The translations under genes and the position numbers were made by a program. This document shows positions 1-7,507 of a stretch of DNA of 10,948 nucleotides, piece after piece. The first letter of the stretch is position 1, and each line of letters starts with the position of its first letter. A model generated the notes under the pieces. It was given only the letters and a program-made list of their open reading frames with translations. It was not told the DNA's origin and searched no databases. This stretch comes from DATLYH01 sp035575035 (GTDB lineage Bacteria; Planctomycetota; Planctomycetia; Gemmatales; Gemmataceae). The stretch covers positions 1 through 10,948 of the forward strand of contig DATLYH010000237.1 in NCBI GenBank assembly GCA_035575035.1, read 5' to 3'.

Positions 1-986
<986 letters not shown>

Positions 987-1193
987 AAATTAGCTTTCCC
1001 ACCAGGCCAAGGCCCAGCGGGCACTTCCGGAATACCACCTCCGCAGAGGCGGGTCCGGTCCGTAAACGCAGCTAATTCCTTCAACCGCCTCCCAGCCGGA
1101 AGACCGGGCGGCGATCGAAAGGTTTGAGGTCGCCAGACGGCATGACTCAAAGAACTTGCACAACAGCCCTTGCGGACTGCTGCTGCAGAGGTT

Positions 1194-1217
1194 GTGTCAC
1201 GCCGCAAGGCGTCACAC
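1194..1217 (-). other. Leader hairpin, 10-bp arms
   Basis: Arms at 1194-1203 and 1208-1217 pair with a single mismatch around a four-base loop (TTGC as read in the transcript). It lies in the rRNA leader between two CTTTGA-containing sites. No U-run follows, so it is unlikely to be a terminator. An RNA-folding or antitermination role is possible but is inference. Confidence 0.5.
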
Positions 1218-1248
1218 CCCTGCATCGGCTCGGTAGGTGCTTCCCGAA

Positions 1249-1260
1249 TTGTCAAAGATC
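1249..1260 (-). promoter_or_regulatory. boxA-like antitermination site in rRNA leader
   Basis: Read on the minus strand this is GATCTTTGACAA, which closely resembles the rrn boxA (TGCTCTTTAACA in E. coli), where NusB/NusE bind nascent rRNA to prevent Rho-dependent termination. It is about 200 nt after the predicted transcription start, inside the leader. A second, weaker match (GTTCTTTGAG) lies at about 1146-1156. Function is inferred from similarity and position only. Confidence 0.4.
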
Positions 1261-1304
1261 CAGGTTGGTTGACGAACCACCCGACGGGTTTGGCTCGTCT
1301 TTCC

Positions 1305-1441
1305 TTCCCATCCCATTTAGATGCGGCTGTCCTCGAAAGGATTCACCGTTCTTGGGGGTGGGAGGTTTTTTTCTTCCCACCAATTAGATTCGGCTCCCCT
1401 CAAAAGGATTCGCCGTCTTTTTGGTCGGGAAGTTTTTTGGA
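1305..1441. repeat. Imperfect tandem duplication, two 68-69 bp units
   Basis: Unit one (1305-1373) and unit two (1374-1441) share an ordered set of blocks: TTCCCA, then TTAGAT, CGGCT, CCTC, AAAGGATTC, CCGT and a T-rich end. Divergence is roughly a quarter of positions by eye, so the duplication is not recent. Both units fall just downstream of the predicted 16S promoter and would be transcribed into the rRNA leader. Confidence 0.65.
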
Positions 1442-1467
1442 GGGTCCGAATCAATCGGACAGAGGGT

Positions 1468-1497
1468 AGTATAGAAGGGTTGGGCGGAGGTTGTCAA
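1468..1497 (-). promoter_or_regulatory. Predicted sigma-70 promoter of the 16S rRNA transcript
   Basis: On the minus strand a perfect -35 box TTGACA (1497-1492) is followed after 18 bp by TATACT (1473-1468), a five of six match to the -10 consensus. Upstream, 1501-1528 is rich in A/T runs (TTATTTCCC, TTTTTT), as expected of an UP element on a strong rRNA promoter. It points toward the 16S gene and is the best promoter I see in this intergenic region. Transcription would start near 1461. Confidence 0.7.
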
Positions 1498-1557
1498 GGG
1501 TTCATGGCGGGAAAAAAGGGAAATAATCCCCCGCCCCTTCCCATCTAGCTCGTGTTT

Positions 1558-1572
1558 ACGGGATAATCCCGT
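1558..1572. repeat. Short perfect inverted repeat between rrn and purQ
   Basis: ACGGGA and TCCCGT flank a three-base TAA centre. It lies between the divergent rRNA promoter and purQ, about 60 bp upstream of the rRNA -35 box and 124 bp before the purQ start. It could be an operator or a small hairpin in the purQ leader. Nothing beyond the symmetry supports a function. Confidence 0.35.
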
Positions 1573-1695
1573 AGAAGACCGATTCCCGCCGGTCGCACTA
1601 GCGATGGGTGGGTTGACCACCTAAAACAACCCCATTATTGACGGGCACGGATTGGCCGTCAAGCACAAACTGCACCCTTTTCCCCGACCACCGCC

Positions 1696-2466
1696 ATGGC
1701 CCAACCGCGCGTCCTGATCCTTCGTGGCCCCGGGGCCAACTGCGACCTGGAGACACAGTTCGCCTTCGAACGGGCCGGTGCCGTTGCCGAGCGCGTCCAC
1801 ATTAACCGCCTGCGAGAGGAGCCCGGCCTGTTGCGGCGTTACCAAATCCTGGTCATTCCCGGCGGTTTCACCTACGGCGACGACGTGGCGGCCGGCAGAA
1901 TCCTGGCCAACCAACTCCGCTATTTTCTCGGCGATTCGCTCCGCCGATTCCGCGACAGCGAAAAGCTCATTCTCGGCATTTGCAACGGCTTCCAGGCCCT
2001 GCTCAAAGCTGGCCTCATCATACCACCGGATGAAGAAGGTCCCCTGGTCACCCTGACGGGCAACGCCTCCGGCAAGTTCGAGGACCGCTGGGTTTACCTG
2101 AAGGCCAACCCCGGCCGCTGCCCTTTCCTGAAGGGCTACGATCGGCTGTATTTGCCGGTCGCCCACGGGGAAGGGAACCTCATCAGCCGTGCGGGATGGA
2201 TCCTGAAGGGGCTTCAGCAGAGCGGCCAGGTGGTGCTCCGCTATGTGGACGAGGAGGGCCGGCCGGGACCGTATCCGGTCAACCCGAACGGCTCCCAGGA
2301 CGACGTGGCCGGACTGTGCGACCCCACCGGCCGGGTGCTTGGTCTGATGCCCCATCCCGAGCGGCACGTCTTGCCGACGCAGCACCCGCGCTGGACCCGG
2401 CTCGGCCTAGCCGCCGAGGGGGACGGCCTGCGACTGTTCCGCAACGCGGTGGAATACTTCATGTGA
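1696..2466 (+). CDS. purQ: Phosphoribosylformylglycinamidine synthase subunit PurQ (glutaminase)
   Basis: PurQ hydrolyses glutamine and passes the ammonia to PurL, which makes formylglycinamidine ribonucleotide (FGAM) from FGAR in the fourth step of purine synthesis; it is cytoplasmic and normally works with PurL and PurS. The 256-residue protein is a class I glutamine amidotransferase. The start VLILRGPGANCDLET and PGGFTYGDD (55-63) are PurQ hallmarks, the nucleophile is Cys96 in GICNGFQ, and the rest of the triad is His220 and Glu222 in MPHPER. HGEG (157-160) is also typical. It is somewhat longer than the roughly 230-residue Bacillus form, mainly in the second half. No purL or purS is nearby, so it seems to be a stand-alone gene. 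The ATG at 1696 fits the family start, but no good Shine-Dalgarno precedes it. A weak TTGACC-17-TATTGA promoter-like pair is at 1613-1641. It diverges from the rRNA gene and converges on the rhomboid gene. Confidence 0.96.
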   Translation: MAQPRVLILRGPGANCDLETQFAFERAGAVAERVHINRLREEPGLLRRYQILVIPGGFTYGDDVAAGRILANQLRYFLGDSLRRFRDSEKLILGICNGFQALLKAGLIIPPDEEGPLVTLTGNASGKFEDRWVYLKANPGRCPFLKGYDRLYLPVAHGEGNLISRAGWILKGLQQSGQVVLRYVDEEGRPGPYPVNPNGSQDDVAGLCDPTGRVLGLMPHPERHVLPTQHPRWTRLGLAAEGDGLRLFRNAVEYFM

Positions 2467-2549
2467 CAGGGACCGCGGCGGCCTGCTGCCAATAATCTGC
2501 AATCTGCGCCCGCCCCGCGTGCGGTCTGCTGCGGTGATGGCAAAGGGCG

Positions 2550-3341
2550 TTAATACCAGGTCCGCGCCGTCGGTGCCCGCCGGTTCCAGGTGGTTGTCTC
2601 GCGACCGAGAGCGAACACCTTGACCAGGGCCAGCCCGGCGATGAAACCGCCGATGTGCGCCCCATAGGCCACCCCGCCCACCTTCCCGCCCAGCTCGGTG
2701 ATGCCGCTCAGCAACTGAAACAAAAACCAAATTCCGATGGCGACGTAGGCCGGCACCTCGGTCAGCATCCGGAACAGGATCACCATGACCCGCCGGTGCG
2801 GGTGGAGCAGGAGGTAGCCCCCCAGGACGCCGGAGATGGCGCCGGAAGCGCCTAGCGAGGGGATGTACGGGTTGCCCTGGAACGCATAGGTACTTGCCAC
2901 ATGGGCCAGTGACGCCAGCACGCCGCAGACCAGATAAAAGAAGACATACCTCACATGGCCGAGATCGTCCTCCACATTGTCCCCGAAAATCCAGAGGAAG
3001 AGCATGTTGCCCAAGAGGTGGAGGATGCCGCCGTGCAGAAACATCGAGGTCAGCAGCGTCAGGTAGACCGAGATCGGCGTCGGCGGCAAGTTGATGGTGC
3101 CCAGCTGCCGCTTGGTCAGCGGGTCTTCGATGGCGACCGTCTCCCGGACATCCTTGCCGGTCACGATCTCATAGGGAACGCAGGCGAAGGCATAGGTGAA
3201 CCGTTCTCCCTCCTTGCCGCCGATCTCCGGGCCGAGCCGCTGCAAGAAGACAAAGACCAGGACATTGATCGCGATTAGCGCGTAGTTGACGTAGGGGAAG
3301 AGCCGGCGGCCGGTGTTGTCGTCGTAGAGTGGTAAGACCAT
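2550..3341 (-). CDS. Rhomboid family intramembrane serine protease
   Basis: This is an inner-membrane protease that cleaves substrates within or next to their transmembrane segments. With the ATG at 3341 it has 263 residues. The catalytic serine is Ser166 in GASGAISG and the catalytic histidine is His229 in AYGAHIGGF; the HxxxN motif (His108, Asn112) of the oxyanion site is in the second membrane helix. Six hydrophobic segments fit the basic bacterial fold: about 17-34, 91-120, 130-150, 162-179, 190-214 and 222-244. A soluble loop of about 55 residues separates the first two. I chose 3341 because GGAGG (3357-3353) sits 11 nt before it; the same frame can also begin at a GTG at 3359, adding six residues. 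A 14-bp G+C palindrome (3383-3396) and an eight-C run lie in the upstream leader. Substrates cannot be inferred. Confidence 0.93.
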   Translation of the reverse strand: MVLPLYDDNTGRRLFPYVNYALIAINVLVFVFLQRLGPEIGGKEGERFTYAFACVPYEIVTGKDVRETVAIEDPLTKRQLGTINLPPTPISVYLTLLTSMFLHGGILHLLGNMLFLWIFGDNVEDDLGHVRYVFFYLVCGVLASLAHVASTYAFQGNPYIPSLGASGAISGVLGGYLLLHPHRRVMVILFRMLTEVPAYVAIGIWFLFQLLSGITELGGKVGGVAYGAHIGGFIAGLALVKVFALGRETTTWNRRAPTARTWY

Positions 3342-3453
3342 AACGGTGACTTCCTCCACCTGACCCGGCGGCCCGCCCCCCCCGCCGCGCGCGGCGCGCC
3401 CACCGGACTTGAGTGTAGTTTAGGCAGTGGTCCAAGCGAACACAACAGGATCA

Positions 3454-3688
3454 GCGCCCAGAGCGCCCGCGCCGGGTAACTATCCGAGCCCGGAGCGTCC
3501 GCGACGGGTCCTCTGAGCCCGGAGCGTCCGCGACGGGTCCTCTGAGCCCGGAGCGTCCGCGACGGGTCCTCTGAGCCCGGAGCGTGAGCGACGGGTCCTC
3601 TGAGCCCGGAGCGTGAGCGCCGGATCCTCTGAGCCCGGAGCGTGAGCGCCGGATCCTCTGAGCCCGGAGCGTGAGCGACGGGTTCCAT
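3454..3688. repeat. Tandem array of 29-bp repeats, seven units plus one degenerate
   Basis: Seven head-to-tail units start at 3486, 3515, 3544, 3573, 3602, 3631 and 3660. Each begins GAGCCCGGAGCG, continues with TCCGCG or TGAGCG, then ACGGGT or CCGGAT, and ends CCTCT. Units 1-3 are identical; units 4 and 7 form a second type and units 5-6 a third, giving the order AAABCCB. Unit 7 differs in its last bases. A degenerate unit (3454-3477) matches 20 of the first 24 bases. ATCAGCGCCCA occurs at both ends (3450-3460 and 3687-3697). Because 29 is not a multiple of three, the array reads in all frames and is not a protein repeat. It lies between the kinase stop codon, with which it shares one base, and the rhomboid leader. 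It lacks CRISPR spacers. Confidence 0.95.
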
Positions 3689-5841
3689 CAGCGCCCATCT
3701 TCCAGGATGGGGTCGAGAAAGCGGACGGGTTTCAGCGGGGGTTGGGTCGGCCGCGGCCGGCTCAGCAGGGCTTGGAACCGGGGCTGGTCGAGCAGGTCGC
3801 GGAAAGCCCGGTCGCCGGCCAGGGCCGCGGGATCCTGGCCGAGACGGACTGCTTCCTCGGCGTGGTGCAGGGCCGCCTCGAGGTAGGTCCGGTCATAACG
3901 GGCGGCGATGGCATACAGACAGGCCGCGTCCCGGTGGAGCCCGGCCGAGGCCGGCCCGCCCACAAGTGCCTGCCGGATGTCAGCGATCCCCAGAGTGGGG
4001 ACGTAGCCCGGCGAGCTGAGGGCCTTCTGTAAGTCGAGCAGCGCCCGGTTGTGGCGGGCGGCTTGCAGGTCCGGGTTGAGGCGGATGGCCTCGTCAAGGT
4101 CTTGCCGGGCCCGGCGGAACTGGGCGATCTGGAAGTAACTCAGGCCGCGATTGTTGAACAGCTCGGCCGACCGGAACCCGGCCGCGACGGCCCGATCATA
4201 GTGGTAGATCGCCCCGTCGCAATGGCCCTGGCGGTTGGCGCAATAGCCCATGCAGGCCCGGGTGGCGCCGTCCGACGTCAGCCGGTCCGCCCGCGCGTAG
4301 CTCTCCAGCGCCAGGGTAAAATCCCCCAACCGCTGATAGGCCCGCCCGCGTGCCAACCAAGCCGCCGCCCGATCCGGAGTGTCCCGGACGGCCTGGTTGA
4401 AGTGCTCGACGGCCAGGCCGTACTCCCCCCGCCGGTAGCAGGCCCATCCCTGTTCCAGCCGGTCCGGCTGCTCCGGCACCGACTTTACGAACACCCCTCC
4501 CAGGCCCAGCGCCAGCAAAAGCAGCGCCACCGACGCTTGGCTCCACGGCCGCCGGGCGGACCGCTTCCGCAGCAACTCATGCCGGCCCAGATGGGTGCGG
4601 ATCGTCCGGGCCACCTCCTCCGCCGACTGCGGTCGCTGATCGGGATCAAAGGCCAGGCAGCGCTCGACCAACTCCGCCACCCAGCGCTCAATCCGCGGGT
4701 TGGCCTGCCGCAGTGGCCGGGGGCCCCGTCGTCGCTGCGCCAGCCGGTAAGCGCACTCTTTCTGGGGAAGGACCTTATCGGGGACCGGCCCGAATGGGTG
4801 CTCGCCCGTCAGCAGTTCGTACAGGATCACGCCGAGGGCGAACAGGTCGGACCGGGCGTCGGCCGTCGCGGGCCCGTTGTCTGTCAGCCGGCCATAGACG
4901 CGGAGTTGCTCGGGGGCCATGTACGGGAGCGTCCCGCCCACTCGCCGGCCGACGGACGACAGCTCGAAGTCAAGCAGCAGGGGGCGGCCCCCGGGGCTGA
5001 GCAGCACGTTGGTGGGCTTGAGATCGAGATGGTAGATCCCCCGGCGATGCACGAAGGCCAATGCGTCCGCCACCTGGGCGGCCAGATGCAGCACCCCCTC
5101 CACGTAGGTGGCGGCGCCGAGCAGCGGGTCGGGAGGCTCATCAGCCTCGGCAGCCGGGGCGGCCACTTCCAGGATGACCCGGGCGCTGGCGGGGAAACCG
5201 GCCGGCCCGAACGCCCGTTCGAGTAGATGGTGCAGGGTGGCGCGGCCGGCGTAAGGCATGCAGACCACGCTCAGACCGGTCGCCGGATCGACATGGACCG
5301 AGTAGACCGGGACGATGTTCGGGTGGTTCAGGGGGCCGACCGTCCGTGCCTCTCCCGCCGCCCCGTGGCCGATCTTGACCACCACACACCGCCCGCCCAG
5401 CTCGGGCTGCCGGGCCAAGAAGACCCGAGTTAAGGGACTGCGGCCCAACTCGCGCAGCAACACGAAGCCCAGGAAATTGTCGCCCGGCTTGAGACTGTCG
5501 AGCAATTCGGTTACGGCGAGCAGGTCGGGGTTGGCTTCCAGGAAGGAATGGACCTCGGCCATCCGCCGCACTAAGGTGCGGTAGGTGGGGAAGCGACGGG
5601 CAAAGGCTTCGGGGTCCGGCGGTGTGCCGGCCGCGGCGCGCTGGAAATACTCCTCGCAGGCCAGGTCGAGGACCACTTCCTCGTCGGCGGCCAGGGCAGG
5701 GTGTTGCTTTAGCAAAGCGGCGGCGTCGGCCGGCTGCCCTGCCCGCCAGGCCGCGATGGTTTCGGCGACGAGCTGCTGCACCTCATCCGGCCCAAGTGCG
5801 TCCAGGGTCGCCGGACCAAGGCGTTCGGCGTGTGTCATCAT
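3688..5841 (-). CDS. Membrane-anchored Ser/Thr protein kinase with TPR domain
   Basis: This is a eukaryotic-like (Hanks-type) kinase of 717 residues. Residues 1-115 form a helical N-terminal region common in planctomycete kinases. The kinase domain is about 125-418: a degenerate glycine loop (ELGRSPLTRVFLA), Lys156 in VVVK, Glu164, the catalytic loop HLDLKPTN with Asp273, Lys275 and Asn278, then DFE at 291-293 in place of DFG, APE at 309-311 and SDLFALGVILYELLTG at 331-346. One hydrophobic helix (about 436-454) should cross the membrane, placing the kinase in the cytoplasm and the C-terminal part outside. Four TPR-like repeats span about 461-593, followed by a further helical segment. The open frame extends upstream to 5994, but the ATG at 5841 is the likely start because it overlaps the TGA of the sigma gene (ATGA), implying translational coupling. 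The kinase may regulate that sigma factor; this is inferred from operon context and from the known linkage of planctomycete ECF sigma factors to Ser/Thr kinases. Confidence 0.93.
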   Translation of the reverse strand: MMTHAERLGPATLDALGPDEVQQLVAETIAAWRAGQPADAAALLKQHPALAADEEVVLDLACEEYFQRAAAGTPPDPEAFARRFPTYRTLVRRMAEVHSFLEANPDLLAVTELLDSLKPGDNFLGFVLLRELGRSPLTRVFLARQPELGGRCVVVKIGHGAAGEARTVGPLNHPNIVPVYSVHVDPATGLSVVCMPYAGRATLHHLLERAFGPAGFPASARVILEVAAPAAEADEPPDPLLGAATYVEGVLHLAAQVADALAFVHRRGIYHLDLKPTNVLLSPGGRPLLLDFELSSVGRRVGGTLPYMAPEQLRVYGRLTDNGPATADARSDLFALGVILYELLTGEHPFGPVPDKVLPQKECAYRLAQRRRGPRPLRQANPRIERWVAELVERCLAFDPDQRPQSAEEVARTIRTHLGRHELLRKRSARRPWSQASVALLLLALGLGGVFVKSVPEQPDRLEQGWACYRRGEYGLAVEHFNQAVRDTPDRAAAWLARGRAYQRLGDFTLALESYARADRLTSDGATRACMGYCANRQGHCDGAIYHYDRAVAAGFRSAELFNNRGLSYFQIAQFRRARQDLDEAIRLNPDLQAARHNRALLDLQKALSSPGYVPTLGIADIRQALVGGPASAGLHRDAACLYAIAARYDRTYLEAALHHAEEAVRLGQDPAALAGDRAFRDLLDQPRFQALLSRPRPTQPPLKPVRFLDPILEDGR

Positions 5842-6413
5842 GCCACCCGGGCGGCAAGCAAGCGAATCACCCGTTGGACCGTCTTTTCGGTCAGGCCCAA
5901 AGCGCGGGCGATTTCCCCGTGGGTATGGCCTTGGCGGAGCATCTCCAGGATGCACCGGTAGGGCGGGGGCAGCCCGGCTTGCAACCGGTCCCACTGCTCC
6001 TGGGCCACGGCGAACTGGCTGGGGGTTGGCTGCCGGCCGGGCGGCTCGGTCTGCTCGTCGTCTTCGGCGGACCTTGCGAGGGGGTACTCACGGCGGGTGC
6101 CGTAGCGCTGCGACTGGACGCGGTGGCGGTAGGCCTCGATCACCTTGTTCCGGGCCACCATCGCCAGGAAGGCCATCAGCTCGCGGGGCCCGGCGAAGTG
6201 CTGCCGCTCCGGCTCCAGGGCAAAGAACGAGGCCCAGACCGCCTGGGTGAAGTCGATGGAGTCGAACTCGGAACGCAGCCGTCGGCTGAGCCGCCGACGG
6301 ATCACCCGGACGATGTGGGGCCCGTAGAGTTCGCACACCTCCCGGGCCGCCTCCGGCGACCCCTCCTGCACGCGCCGCATCAGACTGGCAAAGTCGTGCT
6401 GACCGTCCGACAT
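5838..6413 (-). CDS. Sigma-70 family RNA polymerase sigma factor (planctomycete ECF-like)
   Basis: This 191-residue protein should direct RNA polymerase to a specific promoter set. Sigma region 2 spans about 16-102, with FDSIDFTQAVWASFF (50-64) and FLAMVARNKVIEAYRH (82-97) matching the core-binding and -10 recognition helices. A variable linker follows (about 105-138), then region 4 (about 140-188), whose helix-turn-helix is GEIARALGLTEKTVQRVIRLL. There is no region 1.1 or 3, as expected of ECF-type factors. The frame is open further upstream, but the ATG at 6413 is preceded by GGAGGG at a four-base gap and the protein starts at the domain edge. No anti-sigma gene is adjacent; the next gene, sharing an ATGA overlap, is a Ser/Thr kinase, an arrangement described for planctomycete ECF-STK groups. 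A 16-bp palindrome lies 37 bp upstream of the start. Confidence 0.93.
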   Translation of the reverse strand: MSDGQHDFASLMRRVQEGSPEAAREVCELYGPHIVRVIRRRLSRRLRSEFDSIDFTQAVWASFFALEPERQHFAGPRELMAFLAMVARNKVIEAYRHRVQSQRYGTRREYPLARSAEDDEQTEPPGRQPTPSQFAVAQEQWDRLQAGLPPPYRCILEMLRQGHTHGEIARALGLTEKTVQRVIRLLAARVA

Positions 6414-6449
6414 GTTTCCCTCCCCCTCCCCTCCGCACCATTCCTTGTA

Positions 6450-6465
6450 ATCCAGCGCGCTGGAT
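6450..6465. promoter_or_regulatory. 16-bp perfect palindrome upstream of the sigma gene
   Basis: ATCCAGCGCGCTGGAT is a perfect dyad 37 bp from the sigma factor ATG. A dyad at this distance could be an operator or fold in the mRNA leader. No other copy was noticed in the window. Regulatory function is a hypothesis. Confidence 0.4.
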
Positions 6466-6532
6466 GCCGCAAGCGAAAACCCATCGCCCGACAAACCGTG
6501 TTGCCATGCCGCTGTCATCCAGAAAGCGAACA

Positions 6533-6590
6533 GCGCCCGGAACGCCCGCGATGGGTTCCTCGATACGAGCCCGGAGCGTCTGCGACGGGT
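6533..6590. repeat. Two dispersed copies of the 29-bp repeat family
   Basis: The copy at 6567-6590 matches 23 of the first 24 bases of the array unit at 3486. A second copy starts at 6533 and matches 20 of 24, followed by a TTCCTC tail. They are spaced 34 bp apart and run in the same orientation as the array about 2.9 kb away. They show that the unit is a dispersed genomic element rather than a purely local tandem expansion. Confidence 0.85.
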
Positions 6591-6821
6591 GGCGGCGCTT
6601 CCCCTCGCGGACACTTCCGGGCCGGAAACCGCCGTCGGCAGCTGGTCCAAGGCCGTCCCACGCGGTAAACTGCATGATCGACTCCTGTTGTCACAAGCGA
6701 AGCGGTTCCGGCTCCGAGGCCTCCGCTTGACAAGAAGGGGAGCACGCCCACCCCGATTGCGCAAGAGCGCGGGGGCCCCTCTGTCCTACCGCCGAGCAAA
6801 CTGATGCAACCAGGACGCCCC

Positions 6822-7496
6822 ATGCACGACGACGCGCTTCCCGAAGCCGCCCGACCGGACCAGCCAACCACCGTCCGGCCAGACCAGCCGGCGGCCATCC
6901 GGCCGGACCATACGGTCGGCTCCTCGACCATCTACCGCCTGTGCGAGGAGGTGATCGCCCTGCGGGAGATGAACAACCGGCAGCACAAACTGTTCGAACA
7001 GTCGCTGCTCAAGTCACGCGACGCGATCCAGGCGAGCTTCAACCACTTCGCGGCCGAGACCCAGCGGGCCTACCAGCAACTCCGCCAGGAGATCCACGGC
7101 GAGAAACGGGTCAGCCTGGCCTTACTGAACGAATTGTTGGAGATCGGTTTCGACCTGGAGCGGTTGGCGACTGGCTGGCGGGACCATGTCGCCCCCGCTC
7201 GGCCCGCGCCGGACGATCCCGAGGCGGTCGCTGCCTGGATCAAAGCAGTCGAGGGCTGGGCCGAGGCCGTGCAGGTGGAGGCTCGGCGAGTGCAGGATGT
7301 GCTGCAGCGGAACGGTATCCACCGCTACGATGCGGTCATCGGCTCGGCGTACAACCCGGCCCTGCACGAGCGCGTCGGCACCTGCCGGGCGGAGGGAATG
7401 CCGCCGCTCCGCGTCGCCGAGCAGCGCGAGCATGGTTACGCCAGTCAGCAACCGGAATTCGTACTGCGGCGGCCGAAGGTGATCGTATCGGAATAG
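6822..7496 (+). CDS. GrpE-like nucleotide exchange factor (divergent)
   Basis: GrpE proteins release ADP from DnaK-type Hsp70 chaperones. This 224-residue protein has the right architecture: a proline-rich disordered N-terminus, a long helical stretch (about 36-120 and 133-164) suited to coiled-coil dimerisation, and a C-terminal segment like the GrpE beta domain, with YDAVIGSAYNPALHERVG (169-186), a charged turn, HGY (204-206) and the ending LRRPKVIVSE. Similarity is limited to this pattern, so it may be a specialised paralogue rather than the housekeeping GrpE. Residues 11-30 contain an eight-residue repeat beginning RPDQP, three copies. The start at 6822 is preferred because AGGA lies six bases upstream; an in-frame ATG at 6804 would add six residues but has no ribosome binding site. 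No dnaK or dnaJ is visible. It diverges from the sigma-kinase operon. Confidence 0.7.
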   Translation: MHDDALPEAARPDQPTTVRPDQPAAIRPDHTVGSSTIYRLCEEVIALREMNNRQHKLFEQSLLKSRDAIQASFNHFAAETQRAYQQLRQEIHGEKRVSLALLNELLEIGFDLERLATGWRDHVAPARPAPDDPEAVAAWIKAVEGWAEAVQVEARRVQDVLQRNGIHRYDAVIGSAYNPALHERVGTCRAEGMPPLRVAEQREHGYASQQPEFVLRRPKVIVSE

Positions 7497-7507
7497 TAGC
7501 CGGAATC

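Larger units (their letters stand above)
987..1461 (-). other. 16S rRNA leader (pre-rRNA 5' transcribed spacer)
   Basis: This stretch between the predicted start of transcription (about 1461) and mature 16S has no plausible protein gene; its open frames are short and overlap on both strands. It holds a boxA-like element, a strong hairpin and an imperfect tandem duplication, listed separately. The segment next to the mature 5' end should pair with sequence beyond the 16S 3' end to form the RNase III processing stem, but that partner is outside the window. The boundary is an inference from the promoter position. Confidence 0.6.
6414..6821. other. Intergenic region between divergent sigma and GrpE-like genes
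   Basis: About 400 bp separates the two divergent starts. Apart from the 16-bp palindrome and the two repeat copies, I see no gene. A TTGACA on the plus strand at 6727-6732 has no credible -10 box at the right spacing, so no promoter is called. The open frames crossing the region are upstream extensions or shadows of the sigma frame. Confidence 0.5.

Noticed and set aside
1613..1641. purQ promoter TTGACC-17-TATTGA
   Set aside because: The -10 matches only three of six bases; mentioned under purQ but not called as a feature.
1621..2385. Long 254-codon minus-strand frame
   Set aside because: It is the antisense shadow of purQ, which has full catalytic motifs.
2467..2549. Intrinsic terminator between the convergent purQ and rhomboid genes
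   Set aside because: Only a loose GACCGC/GCGGTC pairing 44 bp apart and no T-run on either strand.
3454..3688. CRISPR array
   Set aside because: Units are directly adjacent with no variable spacers.
3275..3698. Minus-strand frames with apparent repeated peptides (SGLRGP, RTRRSRSG types)
   Set aside because: They are translations of the 29-bp DNA repeat, which shifts frame with each unit and has no coding signal.
4051..5226. 391-codon plus-strand frame opposite the kinase
   Set aside because: High-G+C antisense shadow; the minus-strand frame holds a complete kinase domain and TPRs.
5622..6668. 348-codon plus-strand frame opposite the sigma gene
   Set aside because: Shadow of the sigma factor and the start of the kinase; no recognisable domain.
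6727..6760. TTGACA upstream of the GrpE-like gene as a promoter
   Set aside because: No -10-like hexamer occurs at 16-18 bp spacing.
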